Source of the DNA: a virus
Length of the DNA stretch: 64,000 nt
IMG/VR virus record: IMGVR_UViG_3300030060_007958
Coordinates: 12,109-76,108 of that record
Reading direction: 5' to 3' (one strand)
The position numbers were made by a program, and so were the translations under genes. The notes under the pieces are model-generated. The model searched no databases, was not told the DNA's origin, and saw only the letters and a list, made by a program, of their open reading frames with translations. Shown piece by piece: positions 47,561 through 55,265 of the stretch (positions are counted from its first letter, which is position 1; every line of letters begins with the position of its first letter).

Positions 47561-48140
47561 ATCAAGATTAATACAAATTATTAAAGAAGAAATTCAAGCT
47601 ATTCAAGAGCAACTTCCCCCCGAAGATGCTATGGATGCCTTTGGTCAGAGTCTGTCTGGTGGGACAGCCACTATTGACGGCGAAGAGTCGACCCTAGATA
47701 GGATAGAAGAGCCTGAAACTCAAGCGATTCTTGATATCATTGGATATTTAAAGGATCCCCAGTCAATTCCATCCTCGTCAGGCCCTCGCGCCCCAGAAGG
47801 CAAGGATTTGGTAGATCAGTATATCAAGCTAAACAAAATTGAGGGCGAAAAAGCAGATAAAATATATGACGACGTTATGGACGTACTTTCACAAATCGCA
47901 GAACCCTTCAGAAACTTAAAGCAGGGAGTTGATATTGGTGATACACCTTGGCCTTCATTCACTCAAGCACTCTATATGTTGAGGAGAAGAGCAAAAGGAT
48001 CTGCAATTGCTTTAGAACTAGCAAACCACGTAATTCAAACTATTACCAATCGAGCAGAAACAGCCGGTGACGCAGGTAAAGGAAATTACGGAGTTGGCGG
48101 CTCAGTGCCTCTTAAAAATATTGAAGGAGGCCTTTCATAA
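47547..48140 (+). CDS. small protein with conserved N-terminal helix
   Basis: A 197-residue protein starting at ATG 47547, six bases after GGGAG and inside the previous gene. A longer frame from 47442 lacks a ribosome site. The opening K-I-T-K-S-R-L-I-Q-I-I-K-E-E-I parallels the N-termini of the proteins at 41676 and 54559 and contains an I-K-E site. An acidic, flexible stretch (residues 20-90) and a helical C-terminal region (I-Y-D-D-V-M-D-V-L-S-Q-I) follow. The end overlaps the next ATG by one base. It could be an internal head protein; no family is recognised. Confidence 0.6.
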   Translation: MKITKSRLIQIIKEEIQAIQEQLPPEDAMDAFGQSLSGGTATIDGEESTLDRIEEPETQAILDIIGYLKDPQSIPSSSGPRAPEGKDLVDQYIKLNKIEGEKADKIYDDVMDVLSQIAEPFRNLKQGVDIGDTPWPSFTQALYMLRRRAKGSAIALELANHVIQTITNRAETAGDAGKGNYGVGGSVPLKNIEGGLS

Positions 48141-48649
48141 TGGCTACAACATTGGAAATTATTCAGGGGATTAATCAGGCTGCAGCAAACGCCTATGATG
48201 GCGCGCATGATCAGAGATTCGTTTCCGGAGACCCTAAAGAAATTGGCCTAAGCCGTGAAGAAGGCTGCTCCATTATGGACAGTAGAGTAATTGACGGATT
48301 TGGCGTAAAAATCATTGGCGACATGCTGCAGATAAATTATGAGGCCGACATTAAATTAAAAGATGTATATGCTAATGGTTTTGAAGAAGAATGTGAAAGA
48401 AGAATCGCATCAATTGCAGATTTCTTGAAAAAAGAATTTAAATTAATAGTGGGATCAACCCTAAGTCTAACTCCCCAAGGCGAGTGTAAGTGCTTGGTGC
48501 AAAACACATCCCGCGTCAGAACATTTGTTATAGCACACAGACTATATAAAATTAATGGCATGAAGGGAGTTGAAACGCTAGGGGAGTCCATCGTCGACCC
48601 GATTGATGTAAAGTATCAAAAATTTTTAAAAGAAGGCTCATTCAAGTAA
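48140..48649 (+). CDS. conserved phage protein upstream of terminase, unknown
   Basis: A 169-residue soluble protein with an alpha/beta pattern: T-L-E-I-I-Q-G-I-N-Q-A-A-A-N-A-Y-D at the N-terminus and a V-Q-N-T-S-R-V-R-T-F-V-I-A-H block near residues 120-133. It sits directly before the large terminase gene, where the small terminase subunit gp16 is found in T4. It has no helix-turn-helix or coiled-coil oligomerisation pattern typical of gp16, so a small-terminase call is not supported. GGAGG lies ahead of ATG 48140. Confidence 0.6.
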   Translation: MATTLEIIQGINQAAANAYDGAHDQRFVSGDPKEIGLSREEGCSIMDSRVIDGFGVKIIGDMLQINYEADIKLKDVYANGFEEECERRIASIADFLKKEFKLIVGSTLSLTPQGECKCLVQNTSRVRTFVIAHRLYKINGMKGVETLGESIVDPIDVKYQKFLKEGSFK

Positions 48650-48657
48650 GAAAATAA

Positions 48658-50247
48658 ATGTCCTACACACTATCCAAAAAAGAGATAGTAGCTGAAATAT
48701 TAAAATGCGGGAAAAACCCTGTGTATTTTATTGATAACTACGCCAGAATCTCTCACCCTATCGACGGATTGATACCTTTTAAAACGTATCCGTATCAGGC
48801 CGACTTACTGCAAGACTTTAACAATTATCGTTTTAACGTAATTCTTAAGGCGCGCCAGTTAGGTATCTCAACCATCGCTGCAGCGTATGTTGTGTGGTTG
48901 ATGCTTTTTCACCGCGACAAGAATATTCTTGTTATGGCTACAAAATTCAAAACCGCTTCTAACCTAGTTAAGAAAGTTAAGGCTATTATGAAAAACTTGC
49001 CAGAGTGGATTGTAATTTCTGAAATCTCCATCGACAACAGGTCTTCTTTCGAACTTTCTAATGGATCTCAAATTCAAGCAGCTTCTACTTCTGGCGATGC
49101 CGGTCGTTCAGAGGCTCTTTCTCTTTTGGTCATCGATGAGGCCGCCCACGTTGAAAACTTAGATGAGCTATGGGCAGGTCTTTATCCTACCATCTCTACG
49201 GGTGGTCGAGTTATCGCCCTAAGTACTCCCAATGGTGTCGGTAACTGGTTCCACAAGACATATTCAGAAGCTGCAGAAGGAACAAATGATTTTCATCCCA
49301 TAAATTTGCCTTGGGATGTGCATCCAGATAGAGACCAGCAATGGTTTGACAAAGAAACTCGGAACATGTCCCGACGCGAGATAGCCCAAGAGCTTGAATG
49401 TAATTTTAATACTTCTGGTGAATCAGTCATTCACCCTGACGACATCGCTTGGATAGAAAGCACAGTTTGTGAGCCAAAATATAAAACTGGTTTTGATAGG
49501 AACTTGTGGATTTGGGAACAATATCAGCCGGATTGTAATTATTTACTTGTAGCTGACGTTGCCAGAGGTGACGGAGCTGACTATTCAGTCTTTCATATCG
49601 TAAAATTAGAAACTATGGAGATAGTAGCGGAATATCAAGGTAAGCCTAACTTAGATATGTATGCAAATATTCTCATGCAATCCGGCAAAGAGTTCGGAAA
49701 CTGCCTGTTGGTTGTGGAAAACGTAGGCATTGGCATATCTATCTTAGAAAAGTTGATAGATCTTCAATATCCTAATATATATTACTCTGTAAAAGGTACT
49801 CATGAATTCATTGATGGCTATCAAGCCGAATCAAACAATTCAGCAGTGCCCGGATTCACCACGTCTTCCAAAACACGACCATTAATCGTCGCAAAATTAG
49901 AAGAATTCATTAGAAACAAACTAATTAAGGTATACTCGGTTCGTTTTTCGAATGAATTACGAACTTTTATTTGGCACAATGGCAAACCTCAAGCGATGAG
50001 AGGGTATAATGACGACCTAACAATGGCGTTAGCAATCGCATGTTGGGTCCGAGACACAGCACTCACCGTGAATCAAAGAGAAGCAGATTACAAAAAGGCA
50101 TGTTTAAATTCAATAATTAAAGTCGATACGAAAGTTAACACCACAATCCCCGGAATGCAGGGGTATAACAGAAAAGAAGCTCTAGACGATAAAATGTTTC
50201 AAGCCAAACAGGATTATTCAAAATATTCATGGCTAATTAAAGGATAG
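48658..50247 (+). CDS. 17: terminase large subunit, gp17-like
   Basis: A 529-residue packaging motor protein. The ATPase half has L-K-A-R-Q-L-G-I-S-T near residue 63 (Walker A-like), L-V-I-D-E-A-A-H near 158 (Walker B plus catalytic Glu) and L-S-T-P-N-G-V-G near 186 (coupling motif). The nuclease half shows V-A-D-V-A-R-G-D-G near 300 and D-D-L-T-M-A-L near 455, the acidic residues of the RNase H-like nuclease fold. It cuts concatemeric DNA and pumps it into the prohead through the portal encoded next. Arginine codons CGC and CGT are frequent here compared with the tail genes. Confidence 0.95.
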   Translation: MSYTLSKKEIVAEILKCGKNPVYFIDNYARISHPIDGLIPFKTYPYQADLLQDFNNYRFNVILKARQLGISTIAAAYVVWLMLFHRDKNILVMATKFKTASNLVKKVKAIMKNLPEWIVISEISIDNRSSFELSNGSQIQAASTSGDAGRSEALSLLVIDEAAHVENLDELWAGLYPTISTGGRVIALSTPNGVGNWFHKTYSEAAEGTNDFHPINLPWDVHPDRDQQWFDKETRNMSRREIAQELECNFNTSGESVIHPDDIAWIESTVCEPKYKTGFDRNLWIWEQYQPDCNYLLVADVARGDGADYSVFHIVKLETMEIVAEYQGKPNLDMYANILMQSGKEFGNCLLVVENVGIGISILEKLIDLQYPNIYYSVKGTHEFIDGYQAESNNSAVPGFTTSSKTRPLIVAKLEEFIRNKLIKVYSVRFSNELRTFIWHNGKPQAMRGYNDDLTMALAIACWVRDTALTVNQREADYKKACLNSIIKVDTKVNTTIPGMQGYNRKEALDDKMFQAKQDYSKYSWLIKG

Positions 50248-50250
50248 AAA

Positions 50251-52224
50251 ATGGCAGATAAGAAAAAAAACCCCAACAATCCCCAATCACAATTATTTAG
50301 AAGCCTAACGAGGTTATTCTCTGGTCCAATTGTTAATTGGCGAACCCAAATGAATAGGAAAATTCGAAGAACTTCATTGGATAAATATGCCACACAGTTT
50401 CGCTCTGCATCGGGACAACAGTTCAGAAGAGCGGAATATTCTCCGTTCGATGTAATGCAATCTAAAATAATGGCCCAGCAAAACCGAGCCGAGAGATATG
50501 TGGATTATGAACAAATGGAATATATGCCAGAAATCGCTTCCGCATTAGATATTTATGCAGATGAAATGACTACTCATTCGGCATTATCTCCAATGATGGA
50601 TATTGTTTGCCCAAATGAAGAGATAAGAGCCATTCTTAAATCTTTATATGAAAACGTATTAAATTTAGATCACAATCTGTTTGGATGGTGTCGATCAATG
50701 TGTAAATTCGGGGATTTTATACTTTATCTTGATATTGACGAGAGATTCGGAATCAAGAGTGTAATCCCGGTTCCCTTGAGGGAAGTAGAGAGGCTGGAGG
50801 GTGAAGATCCCACAAATCCAAATTATGTACAATATCAATGGAATTCCGCAGGAATGACATTTGAAAATTGGCAAGTGGCCCACTTTAGAATATTGGGGAA
50901 TGATAAATATTCACCATACGGAACTTCCGTTTTGGATGCATCTCGCCGTATCTGGCGACAATTAGTCTTAATGGAAGATGCAATGATGGCTTACAGGATA
51001 GTTCGCTCTTCAGAAAGAAGGGTGTTTTATATTGATGTTGGTAATATCGCCCCCCAAGATGTTGAAAATTTTGTTCAAAAAACCATAACTTCTATGAAAA
51101 GAAATCAGGTGGTTGATGCCAATACGGGAAGAGTCGACCTCAGATATAACCCGCTGTCGGTAGAAGAGGATTATTTCATTCCAGTAAGGGGTGGAGAATC
51201 ATCCAAAATTGATACCCTATCCGGAGGCCAATTTACCGGAGACATCGATGACGTGAAATATCTTAGAGATAAAATGTTTTCAGCATTGAAAATCCCAGCA
51301 GCATACTTATCTAATGGCGACGAGGGTGGCACTGAAGACAAGACAACATTAGCGCAGAAAGATGTGAGATTTGCTAGGACAATTCAAAGATTGCAGCGTG
51401 CAGTAATATCCGAGTTGGAAAAGATTGGCATTATTCATCTCTATACTTTGGGATTCACAGGGGATGATCTTGTTAGTTTTAGATTAAGGTTGAATAACCC
51501 TTCTAAAATTGCAGAGCTTCAGGAGCTTGAGCATTGGAAGCAAAAATTTGACATCGCAGGTGGCGCAACAGAAAATTTCTTTTCTAGACGCTGGATCGCG
51601 CAAAATATTTTTAGTCTTTCAGAAGAGGAATTTGTTAGAAATCAGAGAGAAATGTTCCACGATAGAAAATACGAGGCTGAATTGAATGCTGCCGCAGAAG
51701 CAGCAGGAGAGGCCGCAGCAGGACAATTCGGCGGAGAAGCCGATTCTGGCTTGGATTTGGGTGGAGATGACCCAACCTCCGATGAGGGAGGAGATCTGGA
51801 CCTTGGCGACGACGATGAAGGGGGATTAGACCTTGATCTCGGCGGAGACACTGACTTAGAAGATGCTCCGGCAGAAGACGAACCACTATTAGCAGCACCA
51901 GCCAAGAGAAGAGATGAGAGGGGAAGAACCATGACGACTACTGCAAAATCAAAGAGTTATTATACACCCAAGTCTCACGGTCGTGGCGGAGACAACAGGT
52001 CCGGAAGACAACAAAGTTATTTGTCAACAGCAATACCGAAGCCCAAAGACATCATCCCCGGAACATCTGACTTAAAAAGTCTTTCTAGAGGAATTTACGA
52101 GGAAAAACAGACTATTTATGATAAAGAGGAAAATGATATATTCCGCATTAGTAGCGAAGTCAGAAATTTAATTTCAGAACTAGAAGAAAAAATGGAGACA
52201 AAATTAAATGAAAATGAAGCATAA
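50251..52224 (+). CDS. 20: portal protein, gp20-like
   Basis: A 657-residue portal vertex protein, encoded three bases after the terminase. The conserved region includes Y-M-P-E-I-A-S-A-L-D-I-Y-A-D-E near residue 91 and the portal core blocks P-V-P-L-R-E-V-E-R and R-A-Q-K-type helices further on. The C-terminal part has a low-complexity Asp/Gly/Leu-rich run at about residues 505-550, followed by a basic Ser/Arg-rich stretch, both unlike T4 gp20. It forms the 12-fold ring through which DNA enters and leaves. Its 3' end overlaps the next gene by 17 bases. Confidence 0.92.
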   Translation: MADKKKNPNNPQSQLFRSLTRLFSGPIVNWRTQMNRKIRRTSLDKYATQFRSASGQQFRRAEYSPFDVMQSKIMAQQNRAERYVDYEQMEYMPEIASALDIYADEMTTHSALSPMMDIVCPNEEIRAILKSLYENVLNLDHNLFGWCRSMCKFGDFILYLDIDERFGIKSVIPVPLREVERLEGEDPTNPNYVQYQWNSAGMTFENWQVAHFRILGNDKYSPYGTSVLDASRRIWRQLVLMEDAMMAYRIVRSSERRVFYIDVGNIAPQDVENFVQKTITSMKRNQVVDANTGRVDLRYNPLSVEEDYFIPVRGGESSKIDTLSGGQFTGDIDDVKYLRDKMFSALKIPAAYLSNGDEGGTEDKTTLAQKDVRFARTIQRLQRAVISELEKIGIIHLYTLGFTGDDLVSFRLRLNNPSKIAELQELEHWKQKFDIAGGATENFFSRRWIAQNIFSLSEEEFVRNQREMFHDRKYEAELNAAAEAAGEAAAGQFGGEADSGLDLGGDDPTSDEGGDLDLGDDDEGGLDLDLGGDTDLEDAPAEDEPLLAAPAKRRDERGRTMTTTAKSKSYYTPKSHGRGGDNRSGRQQSYLSTAIPKPKDIIPGTSDLKSLSRGIYEEKQTIYDKEENDIFRISSEVRNLISELEEKMETKLNENEA

Positions 52225-53026
52225 TAAAAAGCGCAACACTGCTTTTATTTACGAAGCAATCATTCGCGAGTTGGCAAAAGCAATTCACGAAAATAATGAG
52301 ATAAAGAAAAAGACGATCATCAAACTCATTCGAGAGTCGTTTAGTTCTACAACTCTGATGGGGAAAGATCTAGATCTGTATAAATCAATATTGGAGACAA
52401 AAGACGTCGACAAATATACAGCTGAAAAAATAGTTTTTCAATCAAGAATTCAAAAAAATGCTCTAAATCACAAGAAGCTCTTTGTAGAACAAAGTGAATT
52501 TATCGAAACAATTAATAAAAATATATCTCCAGATGTTTTTTCTAATTTTGTCCCTAATTTTAAAGATTTGGCGACAATTTTTCAAATATTTCATCCAAAA
52601 ACTAAAACAAAAAATCGAGTTTTGCTGGAAAGCCAAGTTATCGAAAAGATGATATCAGGAACTCAACAAAAACAGTCAGATTTGAAGCCGATTGACAACC
52701 TGACATACAAAACATTTGTAAATAAGTTTAATGAAAAATATACTTCTGCATTAATCAAGGAACAGAAGGAGTTATTATCTAAATTTATTGGATCTTTTTC
52801 GGACAATGGGGTAGAATTAAAAATTTATCTTAATGAAGAAATACCGAGACTCTTTAGAATAATATCAGAGTCCAAAAACTCGCCGGAAATAAAGTCCGAC
52901 TTGGAAATGCTTAACAAGACAAACAGGGTTATTGAGATTCTTAAGAAGTTTGATCAGCGTCCTTTTGATAAAGAGATGATACATGACGTTCTAAGTATCC
53001 AAAGACTGGCTATGGAGTTGGATTAA
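52208..53026 (+). CDS. head-module protein, unknown
   Basis: A 272-residue, mostly helical and basic protein (K-H-N-K-K-R-N-T-A-F-I-Y-E-A-I-I-R-E-L at the N-terminus). ATG 52208 or 52214 are equally possible starts; both overlap the portal gene. It lies between portal and protease genes, the slot of the prohead-core genes 67 and 68 in T4, but it is much longer and not clearly related. A head-assembly role is inferred from position. The stop overlaps the next ATG by one base. Confidence 0.6.
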   Translation: MKMKHNKKRNTAFIYEAIIRELAKAIHENNEIKKKTIIKLIRESFSSTTLMGKDLDLYKSILETKDVDKYTAEKIVFQSRIQKNALNHKKLFVEQSEFIETINKNISPDVFSNFVPNFKDLATIFQIFHPKTKTKNRVLLESQVIEKMISGTQQKQSDLKPIDNLTYKTFVNKFNEKYTSALIKEQKELLSKFIGSFSDNGVELKIYLNEEIPRLFRIISESKNSPEIKSDLEMLNKTNRVIEILKKFDQRPFDKEMIHDVLSIQRLAMELD

Positions 53027-53577
53027 TGCCTATAACTTTAAAAATCGAGAAAGGAGAGCAAACCGAAGTTGTCACTCTGGAGATGAAGGCTCGAAAAACA
53101 CTAGATGGCAATATTATGATCTTTGATCATGAGGAGATGGACATTGTACTGATGCCAACAAAGAGTAAAATAGTTACTTTTGCCAAAAATGACTTTTCAG
53201 AAACGGTTTATAGCGCACAAAATAGATTATTTGAATTTTTAAAGAGAAAGGGTGTCGTAGATTTTCAATCAATTCAAGGAGGTAGTGTATATGGCTCCTT
53301 AGAGGGTATAATTCCTGTCTCAATGAATGAAAATATAAACTCAATTGATTACGCCATATACGGAGTATATAAATTTTTAAAAGAAGAGCGTCCATATTAC
53401 AATTACATGGAAGACTATGAGCAGATGCTGGATGATTACTTCACAGAACCAGACGAAAAAGACTCTACAGAGCTTGGCGAGGTTCCCCAAGCTTCCGAAA
53501 AGGGGTCTATCAGGCCGGGATATAATTATGAGCCTTATTGGATGAGCTACATGTTGGAAAATAAAGAGAGGAAGTAG
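53026..53577 (+). CDS. head-module protein, unknown
   Basis: A 183-residue acidic protein. The N-terminal half is beta-rich (L-D-G-N-I-M-I-F-D-H-E-E-M-D-I-V). The middle contains F-D-F-Q-S-type turns and Y-A-I-Y-G-V-Y-K-F-L, and the C-terminus is disordered and charged with a final tyrosine-rich stretch (Y-N-Y-E-P-Y-W). No family is recognised. It is coupled by one-base overlaps to the genes on both sides, so all three are probably made together. A head-assembly or virion role is inferred. Confidence 0.6.
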   Translation: MPITLKIEKGEQTEVVTLEMKARKTLDGNIMIFDHEEMDIVLMPTKSKIVTFAKNDFSETVYSAQNRLFEFLKRKGVVDFQSIQGGSVYGSLEGIIPVSMNENINSIDYAIYGVYKFLKEERPYYNYMEDYEQMLDDYFTEPDEKDSTELGEVPQASEKGSIRPGYNYEPYWMSYMLENKERK

Positions 53578-53876
53578 TGTCTCTACTCTATTTTATTTTA
53601 GCGTGCTACGGAATGACACAACTGCTTTGCTATGGAAGAATATTTCACAGAATTAGACCAAGAGGATACTTTTGGTCTTGTCCTATGTGCATCGGCTTCT
53701 GGGTAGGAGTATTTTTATGTGGCATTAATCCATTCACAGAACTATTTATATTTGAGCTTACAGTTGCAAACTTTTTGATTTGTGGTTGCATAAGTTCTGG
53801 AACATCATATATATTGAATATGATTTTTGCTGATTCGGGTATAAAACTCGATATAAAGGAAGGTAGACATGTTTAG
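53577..53876 (+). CDS. DUF1360-like small membrane protein
   Basis: A 99-residue protein starting with GTG overlapping the previous stop (TAGTG). C-P-M-C-I-G-F-W-V-G at residues 35-44 is the hallmark of DUF1360-type membrane proteins. Hydrophobic segments occur at about residues 3-18, 38-50 and 60-82, suggesting two or three membrane helices. The family has no known biochemical role but recurs in phages and in sporulating bacteria. A membrane protein amid head-assembly genes is unusual; it might act at the membrane during head assembly or lysis, which is speculation. Confidence 0.7.
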   Translation: MSLLYFILACYGMTQLLCYGRIFHRIRPRGYFWSCPMCIGFWVGVFLCGINPFTELFIFELTVANFLICGCISSGTSYILNMIFADSGIKLDIKEGRHV

Positions 53877-53922
53877 AAGATGGATGCTAAGAGGCGTAAG
53901 GCGTTGTAAAAACGGTTGCTGA
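53869..53922 (+). CDS. possible 17-residue peptide
   Basis: ATG 53869 lies inside the DUF1360-like gene end and is preceded by AAGGAAGG six bases away, a good ribosome site. The ORF encodes a strongly basic 17-residue peptide (M-F-R-R-W-M-L-R-G-V-R-R-C-K-N-G-C) and ends at 53922, before the protease gene. The Arg/Trp/Cys content is unusual for chance translation. It may be a real microprotein or a coupling leader for the protease gene. Confidence 0.35.
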   Translation: MFRRWMLRGVRRCKNGC

Positions 53923-53944
53923 CTACTTTAAGAGGAATTGAAAA

Positions 53945-54562
53945 ATGTCAAAAGTTTTATTAAGAGAGTATTATGCTCTATGCGAGGGTGGAGTCTGTCA
54001 AGACTTACTAACCGAAGCAGAAAAGAGAGATATTAAAGAAAATAATGCCATGTATCTTACTGGTTTAATGCAGCAATGCGAAGTAAAAAATGGAAACGGG
54101 CGAGTATATCCCGAAAAAGTTCTTATGAGGGAGGTAGAAACCTACAAAAAACTTGTAAAAGAGAAGAGGGCCCTTGGAGAATTAGATCACCCGGACGATT
54201 CTGTCATTAATTTAAAAAACGCATCTCACATGGTTACAAACATATGGTGTGAGGGTCCAAAGGTCATGGGCACTGTAAAAATTCTTGGTACTCCTTCTGG
54301 AAATATCTTGAGGTCTTTAGTTGAAAGCGGCTGTCAATTAGGCATTTCATCACGCGGGCTTGGATCAGTGAGAGAGGACATGAGTGGCGGGGTCGTCGTA
54401 GAAGAAGATTTTCAGCTTATATGTTTCGACTTTGTATCCGAACCATCCACTCCAAATGCATTTATGAATTTGCAAGAAGGCAAAACATATAATGAACCAA
54501 ATATTTTCACAAAAGCAGATAAAATCAATCGCGCACTAAATAATATTTTGAGGAACAAATGA
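53945..54562 (+). CDS. 21: prohead protease, gp21-like
   Basis: A 205-residue serine protease of the T4 gp21/herpesvirus assemblin clan. The catalytic His is His82 in L-D-H-P-D-D and the nucleophile is Ser135 or Ser136 in G-I-S-S-R-G-L-G-S. The N-terminal N-G-N-G-R-V-Y-P motif is the usual opening of this fold. In T4 it sits in the prohead core and removes peptides after [LI]-x-E from the scaffold, capsid protein and internal proteins. The length equals T4 gp21. It lies between portal and capsid genes in the conserved T4 order, and the AGAGGAA before ATG 53945 serves as ribosome site. Confidence 0.9.
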   Translation: MSKVLLREYYALCEGGVCQDLLTEAEKRDIKENNAMYLTGLMQQCEVKNGNGRVYPEKVLMREVETYKKLVKEKRALGELDHPDDSVINLKNASHMVTNIWCEGPKVMGTVKILGTPSGNILRSLVESGCQLGISSRGLGSVREDMSGGVVVEEDFQLICFDFVSEPSTPNAFMNLQEGKTYNEPNIFTKADKINRALNNILRNK

Positions 54563-54990
54563 AAAAAGAACAATTAAATAAACTTTTAAAACCTATGATT
54601 AAAGAGTGCATTAAGGAAGTTATTTTTGAGGACGGCGTTCTCTCCGGATTAATTTCCGAAGTTGTAACAGGCTTGTCTGCCGGACAAGTAATCGCGGAAT
54701 CAACAATACCCATGGAAGAAGCAGGCGGCTTTTCCAGACAAAGAGTGGAATTACAAAAAGAGGCTGCCATAGAACTTCAAAATAAGAGAAAAAAACTTGA
54801 AGAATCTTTGGGCGGCAAATTTCAAGGAATTTTTGACAACGTGGCCCCAATGACTTCGAGTCCTACGCCCACCAATAATGATAGTGGTCCCCAAGGCCCA
54901 TTATCTAGCTATTCGCCCACAGATTCTGGGGTTGATATTTCGGGCATCATGTCCCTTGGCTCTGCGAAGAGTTGGAAAAACATGATTTAA
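54559..54990 (+). CDS. prohead core-type protein, candidate
   Basis: A 143-residue protein overlapping the protease gene by 4 bases (ATGA). The N-terminal helix K-K-E-Q-L-N-K-L-L-K-P-M-I-K-E-C-I-K-E contains two I-K-E sites (residues 14-16 and 18-20) where a gp21-type protease could cut. It resembles the openings of proteins at 41676 and 47547. The middle is helical, and the C-terminal 55 residues are Ser/Pro/Gly-rich and likely disordered. By position it may be a prohead core or internal head protein; no family is recognised. Confidence 0.6.
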   Translation: MKKEQLNKLLKPMIKECIKEVIFEDGVLSGLISEVVTGLSAGQVIAESTIPMEEAGGFSRQRVELQKEAAIELQNKRKKLEESLGGKFQGIFDNVAPMTSSPTPTNNDSGPQGPLSSYSPTDSGVDISGIMSLGSAKSWKNMI

Positions 54991-55005
54991 TATAAAGAGG
55001 AAGAC

Positions 55006-55227
55006 ATGGCTAAAAAACCAGTAAATGTGTCCGTTTCTCCACGGGGGAAGAGAGATACCCAAGAAAGAATGATAAGAAGATTCATTCGAAAGTGCAAGAA
55101 ATTAAGAATTGTTGAACAAGTTCGTGAATTACAATATTACGAAAAGCCGTCAACTGTACGCAGAAAGGCAGCTAAAAAAAGAAGAAAAGTTTTAGATAAG
55201 CTAAAAATAAAAGAGCAGAATTCATAA
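55006..55227 (+). CDS. rpsU: phage-encoded ribosomal protein bS21
   Basis: A 73-residue, very basic protein that matches bacterial small-subunit protein bS21 along its length. M-I-R-R-F-I-R-K-C-K-K near residues 22-32 and Y-Y-E-K-P-S-T-V-R-R-K near 44-54 are the conserved blocks of the family. bS21 sits at the 30S platform near the 3' end of 16S rRNA and helps in initiation; bacterial cells can exchange it between ribosomes. A phage copy could replace or supplement the host protein and bias translation to phage mRNAs. It has its own GAGGAAG ribosome site and lies between prohead-core and virion genes. Confidence 0.85.
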   Translation: MAKKPVNVSVSPRGKRDTQERMIRRFIRKCKKLRIVEQVRELQYYEKPSTVRRKAAKKRRKVLDKLKIKEQNS

Positions 55228-55234
55228 AATAGTA

Positions 55235-55243
55235 ACTATTTAT
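55235..55243 (+). promoter_or_regulatory. candidate late promoter element ACTATTTAT
   Basis: AACTATTTATAA lies in the 38-base gap between the bS21 gene and ATG 55266, leaving 22 bases from the nonamer to the start. It is the same nonamer as at 37508-37516 and 55671-55679. TATAAG at 55241-55246 is a possible overlapping host-type -10, with no good -35. Function is inferred from recurrence in gaps only. Confidence 0.45.
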
Positions 55244-55265
55244 AAGAAAATGGAGCATTTAAAAA

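Noticed and set aside
48140-48649. Small terminase subunit (gp16) call
   Set aside because: Only the position before the large terminase supports it. The sequence lacks the helix-turn-helix and coiled-coil pattern of that family.
51760-51860. Tandem DNA repeat or CRISPR-like array
   Set aside because: The DNA units are irregular and the pattern is explained by a low-complexity protein segment. No spaced identical repeats occur anywhere in the window by eye.
51635-51932. Minus-strand frames opposite the portal gene C-terminus
   Set aside because: They arise from the repetitive Asp/Gly codons on the + strand and show Pro/Ser/Arg-rich low complexity with no start signal.
53922-53930. ACTACTTTA as another copy of the late promoter element
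   Set aside because: It needs an inserted base to match ACTATTTAT and lies only 14 bases before ATG 53945, too close for a -10 element with a usable leader.
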